From contig NZ_KB906253.1 of NCBI RefSeq assembly GCF_000381265.1, positions 186,001 to 250,000 on the forward strand: DNA of 64,000 nucleotides, given 5' to 3'. Made by a program: the position numbers and the translations under genes. Below, piece after piece: positions 23,658 to 32,284 of this stretch. A model generated the notes under the pieces. It saw only the letters and a program-made list of their open reading frames with translations. It had not been told where the DNA came from and made no database searches. The stretch is from Curvibacter lanceolatus ATCC 14669. Lineage in GTDB: Bacteria; Pseudomonadota; Gammaproteobacteria; Burkholderiales; Burkholderiaceae_C. The stretch's first letter is position 1; every line of letters begins with the position of its first letter.

Positions 23658-24434
23658 ATGAGCAACGACAGCACAGCAACTTCTCCCCAACGCGTGGCCG
23701 TGGTCACCGGCGCCGGCAGCGGCATCGGTCGGGCGGTGGCCCTGGCACTGCTGCAGGACGGCTTCAGCGTGGTGTTGGCTGGGCGCCGCCCCGAGCTCCT
23801 GAACGCTTTGGCCGAGGCGGCCCAGGCGGCCGGCCAGACCGCCCTGGCGGTGCCCACCGATGTGCGCGATCCGGCCAGCGTGGCCGCCTTGTTCGAGCAG
23901 GTTGAAACCCGCTTCGGTCGTGTGGATGTGGTGTTCAACAACGCCGGCATCAACGCCCCTGCCGTGCCCATGGACGAGCTGCCCCTGGAGCGCTGGAAAG
24001 ACGTGATCGACACCAACGTGACCGGGGTGTTCTTGTGCGCCCGCGCCGCCTTCGGCCTGATGCGCCGGCAAAGCCCGCAGGGCGGCCGCATCATCAACAA
24101 CGGCTCGATCTCGGCGCACACGCCGCGCCCCTTCACCAGCCCCTACACCGCCAGCAAGCATGCGGTGCTGGGCCTCACCAAGAGCATTGCGCTCGATGGG
24201 CGCGAGTTCAACATCGTGTGCAGCCAGATCGACATCGGCAATGCGCTCACCGAGTTGTCCGAGCGCATGACCCGCGGCGTGCGCCAGGCCAACGGCAGCA
24301 TTGCGGCCGAACCCATGGTGGACGTGCAGCACGTGGCCGATGCCGTGCGCTACGTGGCCGCGCTGCCCCTGTCGGCCAACGTGCTCAACATGACCGTGAT
24401 GGCCAGCCAGATGCCTTTTGTGGGCCGCGGCTGA
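23658..24434 (+). CDS. SDR family NAD(P)-dependent oxidoreductase
   Basis: 258 residues. ATG 23658 has AAGGA five bases ahead; an open extension upstream lacks domain sequence. Classical SDR motifs are all present: the cofactor loop [16 protein letters not shown] in [12 protein letters not shown], catalytic Ser in [10 protein letters not shown], and Y-x-x-x-K as YTASKHAV. It oxidises or reduces an alcohol/ketone with NAD(P). The position in a cluster with hydroxyacid dehydrogenases, a lactonase and galactarate dehydratase fits sugar or sugar-acid oxidation. The substrate is not deducible from sequence. Confidence 0.93.
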   Translation: MSNDSTATSPQRVAVVTGAGSGIGRAVALALLQDGFSVVLAGRRPELLNALAEAAQAAGQTALAVPTDVRDPASVAALFEQVETRFGRVDVVFNNAGINAPAVPMDELPLERWKDVIDTNVTGVFLCARAAFGLMRRQSPQGGRIINNGSISAHTPRPFTSPYTASKHAVLGLTKSIALDGREFNIVCSQIDIGNALTELSERMTRGVRQANGSIAAEPMVDVQHVADAVRYVAALPLSANVLNMTVMASQMPFVGRG

Positions 24435-24493
24435 ACCTGCCCCACTCCCAACGCCGCACGCTCCAGCCCCTCCCAGCCCCGAAAGCCCGCCTC

Positions 24494-25447
24494 ATGAAAC
24501 CCCATGTGCTGCAACTCAGCCCCATCCTGATCCCCTCGGTCAACGAGCGCCTCAACGCGCTCTACCAGGTGCATCGCTTCTACGAACAGGCCGACCCCGA
24601 GGCCTTTCTGGCCGAGCAGGGCGCGCACATCCGCGGCGTGGTCAGCGGCGGGCACACCGGCATCCGCAATGAGCTGATGGCGCGGCTGCCCGCGCTGCAG
24701 GTGGTGGCCATCAACGGCGTGGGCACCGATGCGGTCGACCTGGCCTATGCGCGCAGCCGGGGCATCCACGTGACGGCCACGCTGGGCGCGCTGACCGAAG
24801 ACGTGGCCGACCTGGCCATCGGCCTGTTGATTGCCACCTGCCGCGGCATCTGCGCGGGCGACTGCTTTGTGCGTGAAGGCCAGTGGCCGTTGCACCCCCA
24901 GCCCAGCGCCATTCCCCTGGCGCGCCGCTTCAGCGGCATGCGCGTGGGCATTGTGGGCATGGGCCGCGTGGGCCGCGCCGTGGCCACCCGTGCTGCCGCC
25001 TTTGGCTGCCCGCTGGCCTACACCGATCTGCGCGCCATGCCCGATGTGCCGCACGACTTTGTGGCCGATCTGCGTGAGCTGGCCCGGCGCAGCGATGCCT
25101 TGATCTTGTGCGCGGCTGCCGATCAGGCCCAGGGCATTGTCAATGCCGAGGTGCTGCAGGCCCTGGGCCCCGGGGGCTACCTGATCAACATCGCGCGCGG
25201 CAAGCTGGTCAACGAGCACGACCTGGTGGCCGCTTTGCAGGCCGGGCGCATCGCGGGCGCGGGGCTCGATGTGTTTGTCGACGAACCCCATGTGCCGCCA
25301 GCGCTGCTGGCGATGCCCAACACCACCTTGCAGGCCCACCGTGCCAGTGCCACCTGGGAGACCCGCACCGCCATGGGCGAGATGGTGCTGGCCAGCCTGG
25401 CCCAGGCCCTGGCCGGCCAGCGGCCCGACAACAGCCTGAGCACCTGA
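24494..25447 (+). CDS. D-2-hydroxyacid dehydrogenase (1)
   Basis: 317 residues. It converts 2-hydroxyacids and 2-oxoacids with NAD(P)H. The Rossmann loop VGIVGMGRVGRAVA is near residue 151. The catalytic Arg is in NIARGKLVNE (near 233), the Glu in FVDEPHVP (near 263) and the His in LQAHRAS (near 281). It begins 59 bases after the SDR stop. It is a paralogue of the enzyme at 27606, with which it shares the N-terminal domain plan (a VG/GVGTDAVD-type loop). Candidate roles are glyoxylate/hydroxypyruvate or tartronate-semialdehyde-type reduction, consistent with a sugar-acid pathway; this is inference. Confidence 0.92.
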   Translation: MKPHVLQLSPILIPSVNERLNALYQVHRFYEQADPEAFLAEQGAHIRGVVSGGHTGIRNELMARLPALQVVAINGVGTDAVDLAYARSRGIHVTATLGALTEDVADLAIGLLIATCRGICAGDCFVREGQWPLHPQPSAIPLARRFSGMRVGIVGMGRVGRAVATRAAAFGCPLAYTDLRAMPDVPHDFVADLRELARRSDALILCAAADQAQGIVNAEVLQALGPGGYLINIARGKLVNEHDLVAALQAGRIAGAGLDVFVDEPHVPPALLAMPNTTLQAHRASATWETRTAMGEMVLASLAQALAGQRPDNSLST

Positions 25448-25537
25448 GACGTAAATCACGCCAGCCCAGCAAGCCATTCCTTGCCCGCACAGACCGCCAG
25501 CGAAGCGGCCGCGGCATTTCATGACGGAGACAAAGAC

Positions 25538-26533
25538 ATGCGTACTGTTCGATTGCACCCACGCCGGGCCGCCTTGCGGGGCCTGGCCCTGGCCCCAGCC
25601 CTGCTGACCTTGCCCGGGCTGACCTGGGCCCAGGCCCCGGCCTACCCCAGCCGCCCCGTCACCCTGGTGGTGGGCTCCAGCCCGGGCAGCACCAGCGACG
25701 GCCTGGCCCGAGCCATCGGCACCGAGTGGGCACGGCTGACCGGCCAGCCTGTGGTGGTCGACAACAAGGCAGGCGCGTTCGGTGGCATTGCGGCCCAGGC
25801 CGTGGCCCGGGCTGCGCCCGACGGCTATACCCTCTTCATCACCACCAACACCACCCAGGCCGCCAACCCGCACCTGTTCAAAAAGCTGCCCTACGACCCC
25901 TTGCGCGACTTCGCGCCGGTGGCGCAACTGATCCAGGGCAACATGCTGATGGTGGTGAACCCTTCGGTGAAGGCCAGCACGGTGAGCGAATTCATCGCGC
26001 TGGCGCGCAAGTCGCCCGGGCAGCTCAACTACGGCTCGGGCAGTTCATCGGCACGCATTGCGGTGGAGCAGTTCCAGGCCATGACCGGGGTGCGCCTCAA
26101 CCATGTGCCCTACAAGGCCAACCCGCTGGCCGTGATGGACCTGGTGGCCGGACAGGTCGACATGATGATTGTCGACCTCACCACCAGCCTGCCCCAGGTC
26201 AAGGCCGGCAAGCTGCGGGCGCTGGGGGTGAGCAGCCCCAGCCGATCGCGCCTGGTGCCCGAGGTGCCCACCTTGGCCGAATCGGGCCTGCCGGGTTATG
26301 AGGCCCACCACTGGAACGCGCTGTACGCCCCGGCCAAGACGCCGCAGCCGGTGATCGCCCGCATCAATGAGCTGCTGCGCCAGGCCATGGCCGCCCCGGC
26401 CGTGCGCCAGTTTGTCGAGCAGACCGGCAACGAGGTGGCCATTGGCTCGGCCGGCGATCTGGCCCGCTTTCAACAGGCCGAGTACGAGGCCTGGGGCCGG
26501 GTGATCAAACAGGCCGGCATTGAACCCGAATGA
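25538..26533 (+). CDS. Bug/TctC family periplasmic receptor (2)
   Basis: 331 residues from ATG 25538 (GGAG nine bases upstream). The N-terminus has a Tat-like stretch, HPRRAALRGLALAPALLTL, ending near TWAQA. Bug family landmarks are YPSRPVTLVVGSSPGSTSDG, VVDNKAGAFGGIAAQAVA, PDGYTLFITTNTTQAANPHL and NYGSGSSSARIAVEQF. It is followed 28 bases later by another Bug gene, probably one binding the same or a related acid. Soluble periplasmic receptor of the tripartite tricarboxylate transporter group; no membrane subunits are adjacent. Confidence 0.92.
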   Translation: MRTVRLHPRRAALRGLALAPALLTLPGLTWAQAPAYPSRPVTLVVGSSPGSTSDGLARAIGTEWARLTGQPVVVDNKAGAFGGIAAQAVARAAPDGYTLFITTNTTQAANPHLFKKLPYDPLRDFAPVAQLIQGNMLMVVNPSVKASTVSEFIALARKSPGQLNYGSGSSSARIAVEQFQAMTGVRLNHVPYKANPLAVMDLVAGQVDMMIVDLTTSLPQVKAGKLRALGVSSPSRSRLVPEVPTLAESGLPGYEAHHWNALYAPAKTPQPVIARINELLRQAMAAPAVRQFVEQTGNEVAIGSAGDLARFQQAEYEAWGRVIKQAGIEPE

Positions 26534-26561
26534 ACCCCCAAGAAAACCCATGGAGACACGC

Positions 26562-27575
26562 ATGACAACACCCCGCCACCCGACTTCCCGCCGCCTGATC
26601 ACGCTGGGCCTGGCCGCGTTCGGCTTCATGGCCTTGAGCCCATTGATACCGGCCCAGGCACAGGCGCAGGCTGGCGACTACCCCAACCGCCCGGTGACCC
26701 TGGTGGTGCCGTTTCCGCCCGGCGGCGGCACCGACACCAGCGCACGCCTGATCGCCACCCGCCTGAGCCAGAAATGGGGCAAGTCGGTCATCGTCGACAA
26801 CAAGGGCGGCGCCGCCGGCATGATCGGGGCCGACTTCGTGGCCAAGGCCAAGGGCGATGGCTACACCTTGTTGTTTGGCAACATCGGTACCCAGGCCATC
26901 AACCCCTCGCTGTACAAATCGATGCCCTATGCGCCTGACACGGCCTTTGTGCCGGTGTCGCTGGTGGCCGAGCTGCCCCTGGTGATGATGGTCAATGCCC
27001 AGGTACCGGCCAAGACGGTGGAAGAGTTCATCGCCCTGGCCAAGGCCAAACCCGACGCCATGAGCTACAGCACCTCGGGTGCCGGCAGCTCGATGCACCT
27101 GGCGGCCGAGATGTTCAAGAGCGGCTCGGGCACGGCGGTGCAACACGTGCCCTACCGGGGCGGTGGCCCGGCCGTGGGCGATCTGCTGGCGGGGCATGTG
27201 CAGCTGTGCTTTGCCACCGTGCTCGAATCGAGCGGGCACCTGAAAAGCGGCAAGGTGCGCGCCCTGGCCATCACCGGCAAGACCCGGGTGCCGGCGCTGC
27301 CCCAGGTGCCCACCCTGGCCGAAGGCGCCATCCCCGGCTTTGATTCCATCTCATGGGTCGGGCTTTTGGCGCCGGCGGGTACCCCGCGCGAGATCACCGA
27401 TAAGATTTCGGCCGACATCCGCCAGGTGCTGGCGCTGGACGAGGTCAAGGCTCGTCTGGCCGAGCTGGGCGCCTTGCCCGTGGGCAGCACGCCCGATGCC
27501 TTTGCCAAGCTGATTGCCAGTGACCGCAAGCGCTACGCGCAGATCATTGCCGACAAGAACATCCATGTTGACTGA
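26562..27575 (+). CDS. Bug/TctC family periplasmic receptor (3)
   Basis: 337 residues from ATG 26562, chosen because GGAG lies six bases before it (two other in-frame starts lie upstream). The N-terminus has a twin-arginine-like SRRLITLGLAAFG segment and cleavage near PAQAQAQA. The body shows YPNRPVTLVVPFPPGGGTDT, VDNKGGAAGMIGADFVAKA, GDGYTLLFGNIGTQAINPSL and VPYRGGGPAVGDLLAGHV, all canonical. This is the second tandem receptor in the operon. Having two suggests at least two ligands or a duplicated function. It is followed by the second hydroxyacid dehydrogenase. Confidence 0.93.
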   Translation: MTTPRHPTSRRLITLGLAAFGFMALSPLIPAQAQAQAGDYPNRPVTLVVPFPPGGGTDTSARLIATRLSQKWGKSVIVDNKGGAAGMIGADFVAKAKGDGYTLLFGNIGTQAINPSLYKSMPYAPDTAFVPVSLVAELPLVMMVNAQVPAKTVEEFIALAKAKPDAMSYSTSGAGSSMHLAAEMFKSGSGTAVQHVPYRGGGPAVGDLLAGHVQLCFATVLESSGHLKSGKVRALAITGKTRVPALPQVPTLAEGAIPGFDSISWVGLLAPAGTPREITDKISADIRQVLALDEVKARLAELGALPVGSTPDAFAKLIASDRKRYAQIIADKNIHVD

Positions 27576-27605
27576 ACACGCTCCTGAAAGGCCTGAGCTT
27601 CTCCC

Positions 27606-28556
27606 ATGACCACCACGACTGAACCCCGCCTGCTCCAGATCGGCCGCCAGATGCCTCAGCTGGAGGCCGCACTCGAGGCCCGCTACGCGGTGCACCACCT
27701 GGCCGATGAGGCCGACCCCGCTGCCTTTCTGAAGGCGCAGGGCCACAGCTTCACCGGCCTGGTCACCTCGGCCGCCATCGGCGTTGACAAATCGGTCATC
27801 GAGGCCCTGCCTCATCTGAAGGTGATCTCCAGCTTTGGCGTGGGTCTGGACAAGATCGACGTGGCCGCAGCCACTGCACAGGGTGTGCAGGTGGGCTACA
27901 CCCCCGAGGTGCTGACCGACTGCGTGGCCGACCTCGCCTTTGGCCTGTTGATCGACGCGGCCCGCCAGATCGCGGCCGGCGACCGTTTTGTGCGCCGTGG
28001 GGCCTGGGAGTCGGGCAAGTACCCCATGACCACCCGCGTCAGCGGCAAGAAGCTGGGTATCTTTGGCATGGGGCGCATCGGCAGCACCATCGCCCGGCGC
28101 TCCAGCGGCTTTGACATGAGCGTGCGCTACACCAACCGCCATCCGGTGCCGGGCTCGGCCCACACCTTCGAGCCCAGCCTGATCGAGCTGGCACGCTGGA
28201 GCGATTTCCTGGTGATTGCCGCGGCAGGAGGTGCGGCCACCCTCCACCTGGTCAACCAGGCCGTGCTGCAGGCGCTGGGGCCCAAGGGCTTTCTGATCAA
28301 TGTGGCGCGCGGCAGCGTGATCGATGAGGCCGCACTGGTGCAGGCCCTGGCCGACGGCACGATTGCCGGCGCCGGCCTCGATGTGTTCGAGGACGAACCC
28401 CGTGTGCCAGCGGCCTTGCGCCAGATGGATCAGGTGGTGCTGCTGCCCCATGTGGCCAGTGGCACCCACGAAACCCGACAGGCCATGGCCGACCGGGTGA
28501 TCGAGAACCTGGAAGCCTTCTTTGCCGGCCGGCCGTTGGTGTCGCAGGCCAACTGA
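27606..28556 (+). CDS. D-2-hydroxyacid dehydrogenase (2)
   Basis: 316 residues, last gene of the plus-strand arm. The Rossmann loop LGIFGMGRIGSTIA is near residue 151. The catalytic Arg is in NVARGSVIDEAAL, the Glu in FEDEPRVP and the His in LLPHVASGTHETR, which is complete and closer to the glyoxylate/hydroxypyruvate reductase consensus than paralogue 1. In pathways that use galactarate dehydratase, a reductase commonly handles tartronate semialdehyde or hydroxypyruvate; that role here is inference. It converges on the GntR gene with 33 bases between stops. Confidence 0.93.
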   Translation: MTTTTEPRLLQIGRQMPQLEAALEARYAVHHLADEADPAAFLKAQGHSFTGLVTSAAIGVDKSVIEALPHLKVISSFGVGLDKIDVAAATAQGVQVGYTPEVLTDCVADLAFGLLIDAARQIAAGDRFVRRGAWESGKYPMTTRVSGKKLGIFGMGRIGSTIARRSSGFDMSVRYTNRHPVPGSAHTFEPSLIELARWSDFLVIAAAGGAATLHLVNQAVLQALGPKGFLINVARGSVIDEAALVQALADGTIAGAGLDVFEDEPRVPAALRQMDQVVLLPHVASGTHETRQAMADRVIENLEAFFAGRPLVSQAN

Positions 28557-28570
28557 GCTGGCCCCGGGCG

Positions 28571-28589
28571 GGCGGCACGGTGCGCCGCC
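28571..28589. terminator. GC hairpin between convergent operons
   Basis: Stem GGCGGC (28571-28576) and GCCGCC (28584-28589) in the short gap between the hydroxyacid dehydrogenase and GntR genes. There is no T run, so it may be a weak bidirectional stop. Confidence 0.3.
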
Positions 28590-29390
28590 TCAACCTGCTT
28601 TGCTGCGCGCTTCGAGCGCGCGGTGGCGCTCTCGGCTCTTGGCAATGTGCAGGCGCATGGCGGCGCGTGCTGCCTCGGGCTGCTGGTGCAGGATGGCCGA
28701 GTAGATCTCTTCGTGCTCGTCGGCCACGTGGTCCAGGTAGTTGCGCCGGCCTTCTTCCACCGGGTCTTGCGTGGTCTGCCAGCAGCGCGGCAGGCTGCCG
28801 GGGCTGAGGGTGCCCATCATCGCGATGTAGTGCGGGCTTTGCGAGGCACGGGCAATCTCGCAGTGAAAGCGGAAATCGGCACCCACCGGGTCGAGGTTGG
28901 TCAGCCAGGCCTGCGTCACCGCGTCCAGTGACTGGCGCAGTTGCTGCAGATGGGCCTCGGTGCGGCGCTGGGCCGCCATGGCTGCCGCCTCGGGCTCCAG
29001 GCCCATGCGCAGCTCCAGCACGGCCAGCAGGTCGGGCAGGGTGTGCATGCTGGCCGGGTCGATCGAAAAGGGGCGGGCATTGTTCAACGTGGCCACAAAG
29101 GTGCCCAGGCCCTGGTGCGCATAGATCAGGCCCCGCGCCTTGAGGCTGGTCAGGGCATCGCGCACCACCGTGCGGCTGACCCCGAACTGCACCATCAGAT
29201 CGGCTTCGGCCGGCAGCTTGTCGCCCGCGCGCAGCTGGCCCGCCTGGATGCGGGCGGCCAACTGTTCAACCAGTTCCAGCGCTCGGGCTGGGGCTTTGCG
29301 GGGGGGCTGCTGGCGGGGAGAGGTCAAGGTCAAGCTCGGGCCGGGGTTGGGGTCAAGGAGGCGGGTGTCAGCCCAGTCCTGATTTTGCAT
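28590..29390 (-). CDS. GntR family regulator, FadR/FCD subfamily
   Basis: 266 residues. The winged helix shows LRAGDKLPAEADLMVQFGVS followed by RTVVRDALTSLKARGLI and GLGTFVA. The FCD effector domain contains a metal/carboxylate-binding style pattern: ELRMGLEPEAAAMAAQRR, DFRFHCEIARASQSP and DEHEEIYSAIL. FCD regulators typically respond to sugar acids or carboxylates. It is the third gene of the minus-strand arm after garD and the lactonase. The TGACA..TGTCA elements before both arms are its likely targets, giving derepression when the acid is present. Confidence 0.93.
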   Translation of the reverse strand: MQNQDWADTRLLDPNPGPSLTLTSPRQQPPRKAPARALELVEQLAARIQAGQLRAGDKLPAEADLMVQFGVSRTVVRDALTSLKARGLIYAHQGLGTFVATLNNARPFSIDPASMHTLPDLLAVLELRMGLEPEAAAMAAQRRTEAHLQQLRQSLDAVTQAWLTNLDPVGADFRFHCEIARASQSPHYIAMMGTLSPGSLPRCWQTTQDPVEEGRRNYLDHVADEHEEIYSAILHQQPEAARAAMRLHIAKSRERHRALEARSKAG

Positions 29391-29441
29391 GACGCCACGG
29401 CCACACCACCCGACCCGGGCCTGATTTAAAGCAAGCGCTCC

Positions 29442-30500
29442 TCAGACCGCGCCTTCGGCCTCGACGTACAGCGCGTACAGCGAGTGGCAACTGGCCATGT
29501 AGAGGCGGTTGCCCTTGGGGCCGCCAAAGGTCAGGTTGGGGCAGCGCTCGGGCAGGTGGATGTGGGCAATGGCCTTGCCCTGGGGGTTGAACACGCGCAC
29601 CCCGTCGTGGTCGGCCGGGTTCACGCCCAGGCGCCCGTCCGAGCCCCAGCCACACCACAGGTTGCCGTCGCGGTCCACCTTGAAGCCATCCAGGGCGCCG
29701 GGGCCATTGGCGTCGATCAGCTTGGTCTTGTTCGAGGCACTGCCATCGGCCGCGATGTCGTAGGACCAGATGCTGCGGCTGGGGGTGCCTTTCCACTCCA
29801 CCACGTACAGCTTCTTCTCGTCGGGCGAGAAGGCCAGGCCATTGGGGTTCACGAGGTCGGTGATGATGGCGCGGATCTGCCCGTTGGGGTCGATGCGGTA
29901 CACATTGGTGCTGGCCTGCTCGGGCTTGGCCTTGAAGCCTTCCCATTCGCCGTTGATGCCGAACAGCGGGTCGGTGAACCACACGCTGTCGTCCGACTTG
30001 ACCACGATGTCGTTGGGTGCGTTCAGGCGCTTGCCTTCGTACTGGTCGGCCAGCACCGTGATCTTGCCGTTGTGCTCGGTGCGCGTGACCCGGCGGGTCA
30101 GCGAGTGTTCGCAGGTCAGCAGCCGGCCCTGGCGGTCGCGGGTGTTGCCATTGGCGTAGTTGGCCTGCTCACGGAACACGCTGAAGGCGCCGTTGGTTTC
30201 GTCGTACTTCATGATGCGGTTGTTCGGGATGTCGCTCACCAGCAGGTAGCGCCCGGCCGGAAAGTAGGCCGGCCCCTCGGCCCAGCGCATGCCGCTGGCC
30301 AACTGCTCGACCGAGCTGCTGTAGATGCGGTACTTGAGAAAGCTGGGGTCCAGCACTTCGACCGCCATGTCGGGGTAGCGGGCGTTGGGCTTGAAGTCGA
30401 TCTTCTGGGCCGCGGCCAGCCCGCTCAAGGCGGCCAGGCCGGCGCCGGTGGCGGCCTTCATGAATTGGCGGCGGGCCGGGGTTGGTTGGGGTTCGCTCAT
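29442..30500 (-). CDS. SMP-30/gluconolactonase family lactonase, Tat-exported
   Basis: 352 residues from ATG 30500, which has GGAG six bases upstream; the frame continues upstream only as read-through opposite garD. The Tat signal RRQFMKAATGAGLAALSG implies a folded, metal-bound periplasmic enzyme. Beta-propeller features of the family are WAEGPAYFPAGRYLLVSDIP, NDIVVKSDDSVWFTDP, NPNGLAFSPDEKKLYVVEW and a late LTFGGPKGNRLYMA. It hydrolyses sugar lactones to aldonic or aldaric acids. Lying between garD and the GntR gene, it could open galactaro- or glucarolactone to feed garD after import, or work in the periplasm before import. Confidence 0.9.
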   Translation of the reverse strand: MSEPQPTPARRQFMKAATGAGLAALSGLAAAQKIDFKPNARYPDMAVEVLDPSFLKYRIYSSSVEQLASGMRWAEGPAYFPAGRYLLVSDIPNNRIMKYDETNGAFSVFREQANYANGNTRDRQGRLLTCEHSLTRRVTRTEHNGKITVLADQYEGKRLNAPNDIVVKSDDSVWFTDPLFGINGEWEGFKAKPEQASTNVYRIDPNGQIRAIITDLVNPNGLAFSPDEKKLYVVEWKGTPSRSIWSYDIAADGSASNKTKLIDANGPGALDGFKVDRDGNLWCGWGSDGRLGVNPADHDGVRVFNPQGKAIAHIHLPERCPNLTFGGPKGNRLYMASCHSLYALYVEAEGAV

Positions 30501-30547
30501 GCTTGTCTCCGTGGTTTTTGGTTGAGAAATCGCTTGGGTTGAAAGAG

Positions 30548-32125
30548 TCAGGTCACCGGGGCCGGGTTGAACAGCACCAGGGCGTTGTGCAGCTTCCACT
30601 GCTCGGCCCAGGTTTTTTTGCGGCCGCTGGCCACGTCGAGCATCAGCTCGAACAGCTCCCAGCCCACCTGTTCGATGGTCTTTTCGCCGCTGGCGATGCG
30701 GCCGGCGTTCACGTCCATCAGGTCGTGCCAGCGCCGGGCCAGGTCGTTGCGCGTGGCCACCTTGATCACCGGCACCTCGGCCAGCCCGTAGGGCGTGCCG
30801 CGGCCGGTGGTGAACACATGCAGGTTCATGCCGGCGGCCAGCTGCAGCGTGCCGCAGATGAAATCGCTGGCGGGGGTGGCCGCGTAGATCAGGCCTTTTT
30901 GGGTCAGCTTTTCGCCCGGGGCGATCACGCCGCTGATGGGGGCGCTGCCGCTTTTCACGATCGAGCCCATGGCCTTCTCGACGATGTTCGACAGTCCGCC
31001 CTTTTTGTTGCCGGGCGTGGTGTTGGCGCTGCGGTCCACGCGGCCCTGGTTCAGGTAGGCGTCGTACCAGGCCATCTCGCGGATCATGGCCTGGGCCACC
31101 TCGGGGGTTGCGGCTCGGGCGGTGAGCTGGTCGATGCCGTCGCGCACCTCGGTCACCTCGGAGAACATCACGGTGGCGCCGGCCCGCACCAGCAGATCGG
31201 TGCAAAAGCCCACCGCCGGGTTGGCCGTCACGCCCGAGAAGGCATCGCTGCCACCGCACTGCACGCCTACCACCAGCTCGCTGGCGGGCACGGTTTCGCG
31301 GCGGCGCGCGTTCAGGCGCTGCAGGTGCACCTCGGCCTGGCGCAGGATGTGATCGACCATGGACATGAAGCCGACATGGGCCTCATCTTGCAGGCAGATG
31401 GTGTCCAGCGGCGCGTCGGCGCCGGTGGGCACGCCGCGTTCGTCGCGGATGGGGATGCTGCCCGGGGGCAGCAGGCGCTCGGGCTGGAGCTTTTCGCAGC
31501 CCAGGCTGATGACCATCACCTCGCCGCCAAAGTTGGGGTTGAGGCTGATGTTGCGCACGGTGCGGATGGGGATGACGGCATCGGGTGCGTCGATGGCCAC
31601 GCCGCAGCCATAGGTGTGCTCCAGGGCCACCACATCGTCCACATGGGGGTAGCGCGGCAGCAGTTCGGCCTTGATGCGCTGCACGGCAAAGTCGGTCACA
31701 CCGGCCACGCACTGCACGGTCTGGGTCACGGCCAGGATGTTGCGCGTGCCCACCGAGCCATCGGCATTGCGGTAGCCCTCGAAGGTGTAGCCCGACAGCG
31801 GCGGCAGCGGGTCGGGTTTCACCGTGGCCATGGGCAGGCCTTGCAGTTCGCGTGCCGCGGGCATCTTCAACAGCCCTTCGTGCACCCAACTGCCCGCCGG
31901 GATGGCCCGCAAGGCATAGCCAATGGGCACGTTGTAGCGCCGCACCGCCTCGCCCTCGGCCAGGTCGACCAGGGCCACCTTGTGCGCCTGGGGCACCTTA
32001 TCGCGCAACACCAGGCCCGACGCGAAGCGGGCGCCTGCCGGCAGCCCGCCATCATTGGCCACGATGGCCACGTTGTCGAGCGCGTGCATGGCGATGTACA
32101 AGGGGGCGGTGCTGGGCTCTGTCAT
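30548..32125 (-). CDS. garD: galactarate dehydratase (altronate/galactarate dehydratase family)
   Basis: 525 residues, matching E. coli GarD (about 520) rather than the shorter fused forms. It dehydrates galactarate to 5-keto-4-deoxyglucarate in the cytoplasm. An N-terminal SAF domain ([19 protein letters not shown]) is followed by the catalytic body with [33 protein letters not shown] and [37 protein letters not shown] text ([17 protein letters not shown]) is also characteristic. It is the first gene of the minus arm, with the lactonase 47 bases downstream. A GntR-type operator lies 20 bases upstream of its ATG. Altronate dehydratase remains a possible alternative. Confidence 0.88.
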   Translation of the reverse strand: MTEPSTAPLYIAMHALDNVAIVANDGGLPAGARFASGLVLRDKVPQAHKVALVDLAEGEAVRRYNVPIGYALRAIPAGSWVHEGLLKMPAARELQGLPMATVKPDPLPPLSGYTFEGYRNADGSVGTRNILAVTQTVQCVAGVTDFAVQRIKAELLPRYPHVDDVVALEHTYGCGVAIDAPDAVIPIRTVRNISLNPNFGGEVMVISLGCEKLQPERLLPPGSIPIRDERGVPTGADAPLDTICLQDEAHVGFMSMVDHILRQAEVHLQRLNARRRETVPASELVVGVQCGGSDAFSGVTANPAVGFCTDLLVRAGATVMFSEVTEVRDGIDQLTARAATPEVAQAMIREMAWYDAYLNQGRVDRSANTTPGNKKGGLSNIVEKAMGSIVKSGSAPISGVIAPGEKLTQKGLIYAATPASDFICGTLQLAAGMNLHVFTTGRGTPYGLAEVPVIKVATRNDLARRWHDLMDVNAGRIASGEKTIEQVGWELFELMLDVASGRKKTWAEQWKLHNALVLFNPAPVT

Positions 32126-32144
32126 GTTCTGGTGCGTATCAAAG

Positions 32145-32161
32145 TGAGAGACGTTGTCATT
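32145..32161. promoter_or_regulatory. candidate FCD-GntR operator before garD
   Basis: The arm CGTTGTCATT is intact (32152-32161) and the left arm TGAGAGA is partly diverged. Another half-site, AATGACA, lies at 32204-32210. The shared sequence with 21799-21816 links the two arms of the locus. Confidence 0.5.
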
Positions 32162-32284
32162 TCTAAAAGTGGCTGATCTTCTTTTGCAGGTAGATTCATG
32201 TGCAATGACATCAAGGCATGAATGGTAACGTTAACAATATTGGTGTCAAGACAGCTTCACAAGCACCTGCGGGTGGGCGGTGGC

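Noticed and set aside
24350..25927. Minus-strand open frame of 525 codons opposite hydroxyacid dehydrogenase 1 and Bug receptor 2
   Set aside because: Antisense shadow of clear genes; no signal, motif or ribosome-binding site.
30501..31259. Upstream extension of the lactonase frame opposite garD
   Set aside because: The frame runs inside garD on the same strand; the Tat signal and GGAG at 30500 define the true start.
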